Position numbers and translations under genes: made by a program. Shown here in pieces: positions 1 through 12,764 of a DNA stretch of 64,000 bases. Position 1 is the first letter of the stretch. Every line of letters starts with the position of its first letter. The stretch is from Wyeomyia smithii (taxonomy: Eukaryota; Arthropoda; Insecta; Diptera; Culicidae): assembly GCF_029784165.1 (NCBI RefSeq), contig NC_073695.1, positions 211,191,781 to 211,255,780 on the forward strand, written 5' to 3'. The notes beneath the pieces are model-generated. The model did no database searches and was not told the DNA's origin. It saw only the letters and a list, made by a program, of their open reading frames with translations.

Positions 1-2778
1 TGCTCGAAGTTTATTTCAAAATGACATGCGGGTATTTAATATAAAAAAAACACCGAAAGTTGGCTGCACTGTAAAAGATTTCACCAAATTTTGACAAGTT
101 AAGCGGGACAGCTAAACTCGTTCAACAGCGTGTTGCTTGGTCTGCTATTTTCTTTGAATTATGTATTAGGTATGTAATCTGCTCCTTCTAAGATTTATAG
201 GTTCCGATTGACTGATTTTCTCTGTTCATTATTGGTCGGTAATTAGCGTGATAAGACCCGCTATAATAGGACAAAGCCGCATCAAACGCTTACATTCATC
301 TAAATTGCAGAAAAATCGATATTGAAATATTTCAAGAAAAGTTTCACGGATGGATCGGTTTTTGATGATAGTTCTTTTGCGAATGAAGTCTATCTTAATC
401 CAAAAAAAATTGGACGTTCAACATTATCTATTCAGTAGAATGATGATAATGCCGTGACCGAAACTAAAATGTTAGACGGGTGACCGTGAACGCGACTGAT
501 TTCAATCGTGCATTGTATATTTGATGATGATCGTCTGTGGAATGCATTTGACGATACAACTACCACTAGTGATAGCTTTAGATGATACACAAAGAGTAAT
601 CAGTATGTACGCTATTATTATTTGTACTAATATCCGTCGTTTGCGTTAGTATTATAAAAGGCTTACCCTTAACTGTTTGGAGTATATTGAAAATACTTGG
701 AGCGCTAAAAACTTTTTGACCTCTTTCACTCTTTGAAATGGAAACTCTCATTAGCAATTGCTCAGTTTTTAATAAAAAGAGTTAGTCAAATGCACGTTTG
801 AAGTAGTGGAATTTGCTCATGCTTAAAGTTTCGAAATCATTCGAGGTCATCGATGCTCATTTATTATTAAAAACCAAAAAGACCTAGAGAGTATGTTTCA
901 TACACTTTTCAACTTCTACCCGTGTTAAAATTGTAAAGTTGCTCATTAGAACCGCTCCTGCCAGTAATGTTGCTCAACCGAAGATCACTCGGCAGTAAGA
1001 TCACATTTGTCATGTTGACTGTCTAAGAGCTGCGGCACACAGACCATTTCCCTCGGCGACAGTTCTAAAAATACGTCACCGAGAAAATATGTCCGTCTTT
1101 CGAAGACGACGCCGCGCCCGGCAGCGATCACCAGCGAAAATCCTCAGCCGCCGCTCTACCGTGGGCCGCACATTATTTTTAGAACCCTTCTCGAGCTAGC
1201 TCTCGCGGTGAAGCCAAACGGTAAATGCCCAACTGAGATGTTTTTGACCATCCTCTGGTAAAATTACCAGTTGCAAAGAAAAGTGTCAAAATCCGGATGA
1301 TTTTCGAAAGGCGGCATCGATTGACATTTAAATTTCCCAATTGCTGCAGCGCTAACTGCCTCGAGGAATCACTCAGCGGAGTGGCCTCTTGTGGTGACAA
1401 AAATAACGCCAAACGAACAAACTCATTAGACAACGCATAGAACGTACGTCATTACCGAAAAAATGGTTCACCATTAGTGCTAATTGCGGAAACTTTCGTC
1501 CGGCAATAAATGGAGTAGGCGGAATAGTGCCAATGAAAATTGTCACCGCTAGTACGCGTTATGTTATCGGCCAAACTCGCCGCCACAATTGATCATGTGG
1601 AGGTTAAGTCGTGAATTAATAATTTCTCACCGTGGCCGCTGAATTGCTTTAACAGTTCCGTTAATGGGGGCGGTATTCACCCACTTTTCTAGGGAATATA
1701 GGAGAATGTTTACTCTCAAATGAAAAAAAGAAAGAGGATTGACGAAACTACGTGGTACATAATCGTGTATCTACTCCGCAAAATTAACATTGTAAACTTT
1801 ACTATTGGTAATGCAGTATTTGTCAATAAACCAAGCTCCCCTACAAATTCTTCAATTTGATAAAACATGTACGATACAGATGTTCCCGCCTGCGAAGGCA
1901 TTGTTTGACCGAAGTGATGGAAATGCTTTTGAATTGCCTAATGTCATGACATGCACATATATGGGGACAATCGTGTATTGTGCCAAGGAGGCTCGGTGGA
2001 ATTGTTGACGAGCTATTATCGCAGGATTCAAGGTGATCGTAAAATTGATTGCCGTGGAGGCGCCCGGTGTTTTCATTCTGAACAAAATAAAAAAAGCAAT
2101 GGTTTTTCTGAGGGAGAAAATGTGCTCAATTGACAGTGTTCAACATTCCACAATTTGTAATAAGAGTTTTTAGTAAAAATGTTATTATTTTGGACTTAAC
2201 GAACACTACCTGAAGATGTTTACTAAGTGAACTAAAATTCTAGAATCGGATAACCAATATTTTCATAGCTCCTACATTCGAAAACCAGATCAATGAGGTA
2301 ATAACCGACGCAAGAAAAAGAAAACAGAATACCAGCTGGTAGGAACACAAAACGTATCAAAACATTAGATGGTAAACCTACAACGTGGATGAACGAAACC
2401 ACCACGTGATAATATATAACAACACTAGCACTGGTTGCGTTTTCAGTAAAACTCAGTTCCGTGGTGTTCGTGTATGGCATAGTCGGAGCTGTGTCCGTTC
2501 TTTGCGATCATTAAATTATACCCCCCAGGTGAATTAACGGCGAAGCAACAGAAAGGACACATTTGATTGTAAACAGGAAAACACGAAACGGGCGAGTACT
2601 TATTGCTATCCAGTGGAGTGGAGTCTACTGCGGATTATTAATAGTTGACTTCGCTTCACGCTCCTGCAGAATGACGTGTCACTTGAGTTAGTTTTGGATT
2701 GTTGTCGATGAGTGTGAATTATTGTATTTATGTATAATATCTCTCCTACAAAAAAGCGTAGCTATAATTATTTCTTGG
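1..2778. other. Stretch without a recognised gene
   Basis: Mostly AT-rich sequence with a GC-richer patch near 1020-1180. Short open frames, including a hydrophobic 82-codon one on the minus strand (2480-2232), match no family I recognise and are probably chance. Confidence 0.5.
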
Positions 2779-3132
2779 GAGCAGGGGCCTAGTGTGGTTG
2801 GTAACGTCTCCGCCAACCACGCTCGACGCCTGGGTTCGAATCCCACCGCCGACATAGGTGTCGATGGTTGTGAGGTGGCGTGATCCACTCACAACCAACC
2901 AAACTGGTCTAGATTCAATCCTAGCCGACACCGGAAGATTCTCTGAGGCGAAAAATCTCTGGGATCACGCCTTCCATCGCATGAGGAAGTAAAGCCGTTG
3001 GCGCCGGTCCGTTAATAATCGGGTCGTGAGTTAGAGTCCTGGGTGTGGAGTCGCCTCCCTGGGCGTCGGTGATTGGCCACAACAGTGACGGAACAAGACC
3101 GACGGAAAATAAGCGAGAATAAAAAAAAAAAT
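2779..3132 (+). repeat. tRNA-derived SINE, copy 1
   Basis: The element has an internal RNA polymerase III A box-like motif (TAGTGTGGTTGG, 2790-2801) and a perfect B box (GGTTCGAATCC, 2833-2843). A conserved tRNA-unrelated body and an A-rich tail (3118-3132) follow. It is flanked by the target duplication ATTTCTTGG (2770-2778 and 3133-3141). A second copy at 27572-27946 is alignable over its whole length. GTGGTTGG and CCAACCAC in the head can pair as a hairpin. Propagation would rely on a LINE; no partner was identified. Confidence 0.88.
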
Positions 3133-3141
3133 ATTTCTTGG

Positions 3142-3933
3142 AAATATTGGCTTGGAATATGTTGAAATTTATAAAAAGGCATAAGATGGGAATTAATCTT
3201 GATATATTTTTCCAATAGCTGATCGAACTCCGTAATTTTTTTCACCAATATTTTAATGAGCATTCACCAAATTGAAGCAATCTGCCTTAAACTAATAAGT
3301 CGTGTAATATTCTTTGTCGAAATTCTTAAAAGTACCGCCGAAAAATTGTAAATATTTTATTAAATTTAATTCCGGCAATTATAGCCATGTGTGCACCGTA
3401 TCTTTTGCGTGACAGACGTTTTTTTGTGAAGAAAGCAACTTAAAAGTAATACAATTAACTAAATATACAAAGAATGATTAAAATAGCGTGAATAGTTGCA
3501 GAATTCACTTGTACGTATTAGAAAAACTGTGCTAGGGGAAATGCAAACGCGTGAGGGGCTTAGTTCCCTCTAGCCCGCTAAATAGCTACGAACCTGTGTG
3601 CATATCCTTCAATTTTTGATAAACTCAAGAAAACCTACGTCATTTATGAATGTTCCCTAAAGTAGCCAAAATTAATTCAGTAATTTATCAATTTTCTATT
3701 AGGCTTTTGTATCTGTAAGTGAACGCTATGTGAAACTAAACTTTACAGCAGCGCCAGCTACATGTCGAATGACGCCTCCGTGAGCTGTCAAAATTGAACA
3801 GATATTGAGAATGAAGAACTGTTATTATTTCGGAGTATGTATCAAAAAGAAAAAAACTTTTAGCAACGTTTAGACGAGTGGCCGAAAAACAATAACTAGT
3901 TATAGACGTTTCAAAAGAGCGAGATTTTAAATA
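3142..3933. other. Stretch without a recognised gene
   Basis: AT-rich sequence between the SINE and the CGCG-rich element. I see no coding or repeat structure here. Confidence 0.4.
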
Positions 3934-4078
3934 CACTAAAGTCGTTTTTTACACGGGGGATACGTGCCGCGTAAAAAAACCGCGTGAATTCCTGAATCCG
4001 CGTAAAAAAAACCGCGGAAATTCCGGAATCCGCGTGAAAAACCCGCGTTAAAAAATCGCGTAAAAAGCGACCTTAATG
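3934..4078. mobile_element. Short CGCG-rich TIR element (MITE)
   Basis: Imperfect terminal inverted repeats: CACTAAAGTCGTTTTTTAC on the left against GTAAAAAGCGACCTTAATG on the right. The element is flanked by TA on both sides (3932-3933 and 4079-4080). The 145-bp interior is a run of short modules of the type CCGCGTAAAAAA with GGAATCCGCG. Related sequence occurs at 27013-27553, 28800-28960 and 52007-52302. The TA duplication suggests mobilisation by a Tc1/mariner-type transposase, which is inference. Confidence 0.7.
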
Positions 4079-5130
4079 TATTCGCTTTTTGTGTAGTTTT
4101 TATCACTATACAACAACTAGAACAACTTCAGTTGAATGATTTTGGGGTACTAAAAAGTGCCATTGGTGTGTCACCCTGTGTTTGTTAATTTCTCGTCATT
4201 GCGGATTGCCATTTGCATATGACATGGGATTATTCTCGTTGTCTTGTTATCACAACAGCATTTTCAGCACTTTAGCGGTATTCCACAACAGCCAGCAAAC
4301 GGGCACGAGATGAACGGTATTCTGCCTTTTCTATTTTAACCGCGACCAGACCTTACCTTCCATATGATACTGTTTTAGGATGGAAATGAAGGCGAAACTC
4401 TCAGTAAAAGAGAAGCCTCGTAGATTAGTAAATGACATAACAATTTTGACTATTTCCGTGGTACATAAATTCTCATGTCACATTTTCATCATTTTTTTTC
4501 ACACAACATTTATTTGACACGGCACAATACAAATTAATGTTTTACGGAGCCAGTTAAACATTTTCATCATCAATGTCGCATTGAATCTTGAACAAATTGT
4601 GTTCATCGAAACAATCTATCTGTCTAGTTTACAGAGACAATAATTTCCAACGTTAATCTAATCTAACGTTAATTTATTCAAATATATTATTTTTTTTAAT
4701 CATAGAATTTGTGTCATGTTCGGAACAAAATATGTATCACGATCGGAACAGCCATTTCATTTCAGATGCTTTTGAATTCAAGCATTTTTAGGTAGACAAT
4801 TTAATCGCCTACAGCGATTCCTAACATTACAGAATGGGCAGTTTCAAGGCAAAAATTTTTTCTCTAACAAAAGTTTTTTTTATGAATTCTACCTATGTGA
4901 AATCCATCATCATATCAAGTACAGGCAAAAAAAAACGGTGAAGTCTCAGAAGTAAGCTGTTCCGTTTAAGATACAAAACAGGCCTTCGCATTTCACCAAT
5001 AATTCCAACTTTAAAGCAAATGTTTTTTTACAAAAATGTTTCTACATGAAATTTGAATGTTATAAAAGCTTTTTCTGGAAAAATATACTCCAATCGTTGA
5101 ATATTTGATTCCATTATCGTTGCTTGCAAA
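4079..5130. other. AT-rich stretch without a recognised gene
   Basis: Very AT-rich with many homopolymer runs. No coding potential or repeat boundary was recognised. Confidence 0.4.
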
Positions 5131-6354
5131 TCAGAATTCGTGAAACGGATCACTAAAAATCACGATGTTTAATTTTTTCAAATAAGTATTAAAAACTTCA
5201 AGAGTTTCACTCGGGAAGTTGATTTTCCAATTTTTATTGAATTTGAGTAAGTTTCCAAGTTGTTATTGTCATTCGAAATTTAGGTCAAAATTGTTTTTAA
5301 ACAGACATAGCATTAAAAATATTGCATTGAATTTGATGAAATTTCCACAGCAGATGCATCCTAAGTTGTAGTTTACGAAAATATTTTTTCTGGAGAAAAA
5401 AATATTTTTTCAATAGTAGCACTGTAAAATCTGAAAAAAATCACATGTAATTTTGACAAAATGTCGAAACTACCCTAAAAATTTCGTGGTGGTGTTTTTT
5501 TTTCATCAAAAGATATGGGCTTTCAAAGTTGGTGCCGAACGCATTTTAAAGCGAGAAGCGAGTGAGCAGTACCACTATTGACAATCTCAGTTTCAGTTAT
5601 ATGCAAAAATTCTGTAAGGTTTGTAAAATTAGTTTAATAGAAATGATTTTTAGTCGCAAAATAGTCAAAATATGCTTAGTCTGTTACCCAACTTAATGAT
5701 GAAGACAGTATACTTTATGCCCTCAACAACTCGCAAGCCTACCTACACATTTTACTAAAAAAATTATGCAAAATTTAGTTAGGGGACAACCGTATCGAAC
5801 GCATCAGCGGGGTAAGATCGCCCGTGTTATTACTAATAATCATTATGGTGCAATTTTTGGTATGACTGAAGAAAACTGGGTTTAGAAGCATTTCTCGCTT
5901 GCGTTGCGGCACCAACTTTGAAGGCCCATATCTTTTGATTAAAAAATAACACCACCGCGAAATTTTCAGGGTAGTTTCGAAATTTTGTCAAAATTACATG
6001 TGATTTTTTTTTTCAGATTTTTCAGTGCCCCAGAACATAGATTTTCAACATATTGTTTTAAATAGTTACTATTGAAAAAATATTTCTTTCTCCGAAAAAA
6101 ATATTTTCGTAAACTACAACTTAGGATGCATCTGCTGCGAAAATTTCATCAAATTCAATGCAATATTTTTAATGCTATGTCTGTTTAAAAACAGTTTTGA
6201 CCTAAATTTCAAATGACAATAACAACTTGAAAACTTACTCAAATTCAATAAAAACTGGAAAATCAACTTCCCGAGTGAAACTCTTGAAGTTTTTAATACT
6301 TATTTGAAAAAATTAGACATCGCGATTTTTAGTGATCCGTTTCACGAATTCTGA
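5131..6354. mobile_element. Inverted-repeat element with about 410-440 bp arms
   Basis: The left arm (5131 to about 5543) and right arm (about 5908-6354) are near-exact reverse complements. They begin TCAGAATTCGTGAAACGG and end with its complement. Innermost paired sequence is AAGTTGGTGCCG against CGGCACCAACTT. A loop of about 360 bp shows no coding capacity. A clear target duplication was not found. The structure is a foldback or long-TIR DNA element, probably non-autonomous. Confidence 0.8.
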
Positions 6355-7177
6355 CCCAATAGGCAATTGTAAGGGAAAATTGTGTTCAAAAATGGATCAC
6401 TTTTTAGAATTGTTTTACTAATAGTAATACTTGAACAATCTTGATGAAACCTTTTGAATAGCATCACGAAAAGTTGCTTGATGTTCTTGCCGAAGGGTTA
6501 ATATTTTTTTTTATTGAACAGCGGAGAAATTTCGTATATAAAACTGTTTGAACTGTTTCGGTCATGATACTTTACCTTACTCTAGTGTCGGCTGTCTAGA
6601 GAAAGCAAGGTTGTAATTGGCTGTTTAGCTTGATTTACACTGAGACTGAGAGTTTCGTCTAATATTTGATCTAGTTTTCAGCTCTGATCGGTCAAAATAT
6701 ACGCTTAACAAAGATCTACATTGGATAACGCATATCTAATTTTCCACTGGACTAGCGTGCAGGTACGTAACATGGCAAAGACTCGCAAGTGTGTGCTGAG
6801 TAACGTTCACATAAATTATATTGTTTTCGCTCGTTACTTCGTTTACAATTATTAGTCCCGCCAAACAAATATCGGAACTTTTTTTACTGATTGTGAATAA
6901 AGTTTTGGAGTTAAATAGGCCGCGATTTTTCTCCAGCTGTTGAAAAGTGGTGCTGAATTCAACGTCTCAGCGGGCTTGTTTTAATCGGCAGCGGAGGTAG
7001 CCATCACGGAATTGTGCCAAATGCTGCATCAATGAGCTCGCAAAACCACTGGCAAAAATATTCAATTTGTCCTCATAACCGGTCATTGGAAAAACTCGCA
7101 TATTTCTCTCGGTATTCAAATAGGAAAAACGACATGATGTTAACAACTATCGTCACTAAGCGCATGCTCGAAATTGT
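6355..7177. other. Stretch without a recognised gene
   Basis: Unassigned sequence between the foldback element and the reverse transcriptase relic. Its right end may include older LINE sequence, but nothing is readable as protein. Confidence 0.35.
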
Positions 7178-7860
7178 TTGAATCAATCCTGCTGTTTTCC
7201 ACAAAATGCATCATTTCTATTGATCAATATAGTTTCCTGGTATCCTAGTCGTTTTGTGAAAACTAGCTTGCTTTGCATCGTCGCGGATTGTGTCTCTCAC
7301 ATTGAAAATGAAAAACAGGTTAATGCTCCATATACGGATTTGAGAGCTACATTCGACAAAATTGACCAACGAAGTCTACTCGACAAACTGTCAAGAGTAT
7401 GTGTCTCCGAAAGCCTGATTGAATGTCCACAATCATACCTTTGTGACAGAAGGTACACTTCCGGTGTACCCCAAGGAAGTAACGTTAGGCCACTTCTCTT
7501 TGTATTGTATTTAAATGATGTCACAGTTCGTCTTGGAATTGGCTGTAAGCTATTTTATGCTGACGATTTAAAGATGTTTGTGGTCGTTGAAAAACTATTA
7601 TTGAATTGTTGAATGTTTGGCGAACCTCCTTCGACCTAATGATCATCTGTGTCAATCAATGTGTCGTTATTCCATTTCATCGTGGTAGCAATTCTATATA
7701 GGCTACCTATACAATTGGACGTACATCTTTAGCACGTATCAACGAAATTAATGACTTTGGTGTGCTTGATGAAAAATATGATTGACCGTGCAAGTCGTAT
7801 TTTATTTTGGAAGTACATCTATTCTCTACAAACAGAAATCGTTTGCAGCAAGACTATTTA
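7178..7860 (+). pseudogene. Degenerate non-LTR retrotransposon reverse transcriptase
   Basis: An open frame from 7178 to 7612 carries reverse transcriptase hallmarks. These are YTDLRATFDKIDQRSLLDKL (palm), SGVPQGSNVRPLLFVLYLND, and the catalytic FYADDLKMF. Reading past the stop at 7610-7612 gives further family-like text: WRTSFDLMIICVNQC (the W..... N.L.LN..KC region) and ARINEINDFGVL (the I.DLGV region). A stop also interrupts this part. The arrangement resembles Jockey/CR1-like LINEs. Endonuclease, ORF1 and 3' tail are not recognisable, so it is a truncated dead copy. Confidence 0.88.
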
Positions 7861-10800
7861 AATTAATTTACATCTGTTAAATTTAGATAGTTTTTAAATT
7901 TCATACTTTAAGACGGTAATTGTCAAATGAATTAACAACAAATACCAAAAACAATAACTGGCAAAGTCCTGTAAGTTAGAGTATGTCGGAAAAATGAAAC
8001 AATTCTGCAGTTAGCTATTTAGAATGTAATGCTCAGTTTACACTTTTTGTACATATTATATTAGTTTAAAATAAGATAGTAACCAAGAAACCTTCAAATA
8101 GACAAGATTATTTGCAGGAAAATAATTAGTCGTATTGGTTTTGGTCGCTAAATTAAATGTGGCTTGTATATTTTTTCTCCCTACTGGCAAAAATGTGAAA
8201 TTTCTGGCTGAAACTTTATCGATTATTTTTCCTCATAAGCCTAGGTTTACTTGTTTCAAGCTAGACAATGATCACATTTTCAAAATGTATGGGCATACTT
8301 TGAATTGCTCTGCAGTGGCATAGTTAAGGGGTCGGGGTTAGGGTTTAAACCCTCCCAAAGCCTTCAATTTTCATTATTTTTTTTTTCAATGTCAGGGTTC
8401 TGTATAACTGTTCATTAGAATACCACTAGAATGGAAGGGAAATTTTTTCCTTCGTTTCGGTAGGGATAAAAAATTTTGTCTAATCGAAAATAGTCCCAAT
8501 ACAAAATTTCAGCTCAATCGGACTTCACGAACGCGATTCAAAGGGATCAAAGTTTCACTTTTTTGACCGATGAAAAAATATGCACAGGAAAATGTCTTTT
8601 GAAGTCTTGTGTTGTGTTGCCTCCAAAATTTAGAAAAAGTATACTTTATGGGAGTTCTTCAGCCCGAAAATTTTCTAAGGCCCTAAAAGTCGAACTTTTG
8701 GGCAACCTCATATTTCAACGATTTATAAAACATTTGAAATCAAAGAAAAAATTCGCGATGTAAAGTTTCGTGTTATTTTTTTCTTTTTTTCGAAAAATGA
8801 AAGTTTGTAAAAATAAGACATTTATTATCTAGGTTGCAATATTGATATGGTTTTGCTTAGAATGGCAAAGTGACCACAGGAGCCTTTTGTGAAGCTCTTG
8901 TTGACAACAGTAAATTTTAATCTCCATAAAATGAGCTCAAAAAATATTTCATATTAAAAATGAACCGACGGTAATTAAACGGATTATTTAGTAAACATTT
9001 GTGGATCTAAATAATGGCGAATAAATTTTCAGATAGAAGGCAATTATTTTTAATAAATATTCATATTAGTGAACATAAGCGAAACATATCTTATTGAGTG
9101 TTAGTATTTTGTTCTCTTTCAAATTAGATAGAGGAACCATGCTCAAGCTCAAATAAGATTTCCAAAATTGGATAAAAACTACTATAGACGTTTGAACTAT
9201 AAAAAACTGTTACCTTTATTGATTTTAGGTCTGTCAAAAATTAGCTTAACTGTTGGTTGATTGTTTTGAAGGAATAAGCGGGATAGAGGCGATTAAATTC
9301 AGTGACAAACGAGTAAATATATCTCACCACAGTGGCGAAATTTGTATCCGAATGTTAATCCAATGTTTCATTAAGTCATCCAGCGGAACAATTTAATAAT
9401 CCGAAACAAATAGAATTACCCTCTCAGGGGTATGATTTCCATACATGCCGGAATATTAAACACCCGTTAAGTCTCCGGACCTAACGTCAATAAAAATCCG
9501 ACGGAAATCGTTAATCTAAAACCAACTACTTGTGAAAAGTTATTTGCTAACTTTATACCCAAACTCGTCTATCTTGCAAGCTACTGCTACCGTTCGAACA
9601 ATTAAACAAAAATAAACCGACTAGCACCAAACTGCCATAAGAAAGGTGCTTAAGATACCACTTACACAACACGTGAAGTGGTCAAATAGTGTTAACGGCT
9701 GGCACCGATTCCGCGCTGGGTGGTGGCACTATGTTAGTTCGCTACCACACACACACGCGCGCACAGTAACCAACAACGGCAAGGCGGGTAAAACATTTCC
9801 ACAATTTCAAAACGGTGGTGTATCGCTGGCATTCGTAGCGCGATAGCTCAAAGGCTAACTGGGCACCATTCAACGTTATTTAACGCGTGTTACACGACCT
9901 CTGTTATGATTGCACATACTTGAAGCGCTGATTAGCATTGCAAAACAAACTAACTGTATTAATTGAATGAATTCGAAAAGAAAATTTACCTCGTACTAGT
10001 ACACAGAGCTATGAACGGCAACGCGCCCTGGTACCGTTTGCCATGCCAGTGATAACGTGCGTAAAACTACGGCTGTCAAAATTTACGCCCATGAAACGGG
10101 GAGCTTAAGCGCAATAACAACCAGACAAAATAATTACCCCGAAACTGGTGATCAGCACGAAATACACTAACCACCGGACAGCTGACGGTTGATACGCATC
10201 GATGACAACCAGGCTATCCCAATGTGATAGTCTGGAACATAAAAGGGCCGTGCTGTAGTGCGCTAGTAACCACCGAGTGGCGCCACTCTAGCACCCAGAA
10301 GTAGTTAGATAAAAGCGTGCCGTTACTCTTAAACGAAGGACCGGAAATGCCGCTTCAATGTTCAGTTTTTTAACCGTGTCAGGTCTTTCCGTCAAGGGGT
10401 CTTCCTACTTAAGTGGCTCCCGTGAAAGAACTTGTACGAGCCGAGCTTGTGTTCGCTGGCTGCTGCTGCTGCTGCTCATTCGCTCCTGCTCCGGCTGGTG
10501 TCCATCGACGCCACAAGAAGCTTCAATGAAGCTGGTTCGATCGAGAGCTCTAGAGCTCGCGCGGCAAGTTTCAAGTGGCCCCCGGGCACTACTTGAGGTA
10601 TTGATGAAAAGTCACGTTTCTGCTGAGTCGATACGGGAATGTGATGAGCTGTCAGAAAGGGATTGTTCGCTACTTTCACGCTAAGTGTGACACAAGAATT
10701 CTCAGCTTTTAGCGGTGAAGGCACGTTTGTTAATGGAAAACGAATATGTTAAAAAAAAGAAATGTTATTTTGCAACAAAACGTGATGACAATAAAAAAAA

Positions 10801-11509
10801 TCCAAAATTTGAACCGTTTCACTGGAAAACACATTTCAAACGTACACACAAACGCACTGCACGTAAAAAAACCGACTCAAAAATACAAAAGCTATTATAC
10901 ACGTTTATGTACTGTGTTTCTTCCAATATCTAGTGGTGGGGGAATATCTAAAATCTAGCCTGTCAAACGTTAGTTGAACAAAAAAACGTGTGCAGCCGCA
11001 AACATCGGCAAACTTTCTTTTATCGTAAACTCGCTCTAACATTGTTCAACTCTATTATTGTACGCTTCGCCAGCTGTCATCTGAAACGGATTTTATCTAG
11101 GAAAAAAGAGCATAAAATCAACGATGGGAAACCCATAAACAAAAGCAAAACAACAAGATTGAAAACAGAAGACAGAAACAAACTCTAATGGCTATGAAAA
11201 AAAGTTACTGTTTTACAAATGATATTAGTTTTTTTGTCTAATCAATCAATCGCGCATGGGAAACAGAAACATACGATGCTATAAGTAGGTGCTAAATTTC
11301 TACTGCTGAGAGTTAGTTTCGGTAAAAAAAAAACGAACAACAAACCTAAAATTTTAATGATTTGCTAAAACTAAGTTATATCTCAATAGCATAAAACTAC
11401 ATCCGGGAGTTACTGAGAAGTGTTATACGACCGAGAACAAATCAGAACGGAATCCTAAAAGTACGATTCAATATGGATATTTTCGAATTCGAAATGCTAC
11501 TCTAAGAGT
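7861..11509. other. Long stretch without a recognised gene
   Basis: AT-rich to about 9.6 kb, with a repeat-like patch near 8300-8800 (GGGGTCGGGGTTAGGG-type text). A GC-richer, repeat-poor island follows at about 9.6-10.7 kb with a CA run near 9750. A 108-codon open frame at 10358-10684 includes a Leu run from a CTG repeat but matches no family I recognise. Confidence 0.4.
10235..10380 (+). promoter_or_regulatory. Weak candidate core promoter
   Basis: Two TATA-like boxes (ACATAAAAGGG near 10238 and AGATAAAAGCG near 10307) lie in a GC-richer patch. An arthropod initiator-like TTCAGTT follows near 10360, but its spacing from the second box (about 50 bases) is longer than usual. No downstream gene is recognised, so this is only a suggestion. 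Confidence 0.15.
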
Positions 11510-11712
11510 GGAAATCAATTCTAGACGCCATTTTGAAATTCAAGATGGTGATTTCCAGGTCGTCTAGTGTCCGAAACCGGATTTCCGGTAATGAGACAAT
11601 TCTTCCGGGACACTACTTATGCTGGTTTGAAAGAAGATACGTTTCTGAACCTTTTGGTGCTAAAATTATTGAAATCGGATGGAAATTGTAATCGTTACTA
11701 ATTAAAAATGTT
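11510..11712. repeat. Probable dispersed-repeat fragment
   Basis: The text around CGCCATTTTGAAATTCAAGATGG and GTGTCCGAAACCGGATTTCC has the look of an old interspersed repeat. No second copy occurs in this window, so the call rests on style only. Confidence 0.25.
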
Positions 11713-12392
11713 GGTGCTTATTACGGGAGTCACTTCACGGTGAAATCAGAGTGAAGTGAACAAAATCCTATTACGGGACTCACGTAAGTGAGAAAAACGT
11801 CGCAAAGTGACATCTGCTGCGGAATTTGGGTTATTATGAGTGTCATATCAGTGAAGTGAGAACGGAATAAGCGACGTTTCGCGTGGAACTATTTCACCAC
11901 CATTTTGAACGGTGAAATGATTCCACGAAGATGCCATAAGTTTTAAAGTTGATTGATTTGTGATCTAATGGTAAATGTTGGATTTATTTTTCAGTAACGA
12001 AACGAATCAGAATTTGATCCGTGCCTTAAAGCGGTAAAATTTTCATTTTTTTTGCCTGACGAAAAAAATGCAAACTAGTTCAGGAAATTTTCGATACCGA
12101 AAAATAATTTTTTTTTTGATGCCGAATATCTTAGAAATGCAGAACACGTCAAGATCTGGTGTTATCTAAAAAAAACGAAAAAAACGACTTTCTGGGACTT
12201 AGAAATTTTTGAGCTGGGAAACAATCTCATTTCACTTGTCCTATTCTCAATTTCACTTCAATGTCAATCTCACTCCACGGAGGTGATTTTTGTCACCTCA
12301 CTTGAGGTGGAATCGGGAATAGGTCTAAAAAAGTGAAGTGAGCGTGAGAGTGAAATATATTTCACTGTGAAGTGACTCCCGTAATAAGCATC
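11713..12392 (+). mobile_element. TIR element of the TTACGGGAGTCAC family, copy 1
   Basis: Both ends carry GGTGCTTATTACGGGAGTCA or close variants as inverted repeats. Subterminal GTGAAGTGA/TCACTTCAC motifs recur throughout. The 680-bp interior has no coding capacity. Copy 2 (12765-13418) is a close match in the opposite orientation. No matching target duplication was found for this copy. Confidence 0.82.
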
Positions 12393-12764
12393 ACTATAAC
12401 AAATATTTGTCAAAAACTCTGTTTGCTCCAATGACATCAAAGTCTCTTCGCTCTTTTTTGCAAATGTATTTGTTGTGCTATTACACGATGCAAATTATTT
12501 TTTACAGAAAATAAACTTCGTAGAAAATATATCAAAACTAGTTGCCATTGCGCAGCAATATTTCATTTGCCATTAAAAACATAATTTCTTTGTTTTGGTT
12601 CATAAAGGCTACCATTGCAAGAGAGAGTGAAAAAGAAGCCCGCCGTGTGTAGACGCTTTGTTTATCGCGTTTTTGATAATCGCGTTTAATTATGGTGCAT
12701 AATGCAAAAAATTGTGAAATTCGAGTGATATTTGTAGTTGAGGGTATCCCTTGTTGATTACAGT
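12393..12764. other. Spacer between the two inverted TIR copies
   Basis: These 372 bases separate the two copies. They are AT-rich with no gene; a small repeat-like segment (CATAAAGGCTACCATTGCAA) resembles one near 14332. Confidence 0.4.

Noticed and set aside
2232..2480. Hydrophobic 82-codon minus-strand frame as a membrane protein or receptor exon
   Set aside because: No recognised family and no consensus splice pair around it. Hydrophobic frames are common by chance in T-rich DNA.
10358..10684. 108-codon frame with a Leu run resembling a signal peptide
   Set aside because: The Leu run comes from a CTG repeat, lies about 35 codons from the Met, and nothing else supports a secreted protein.
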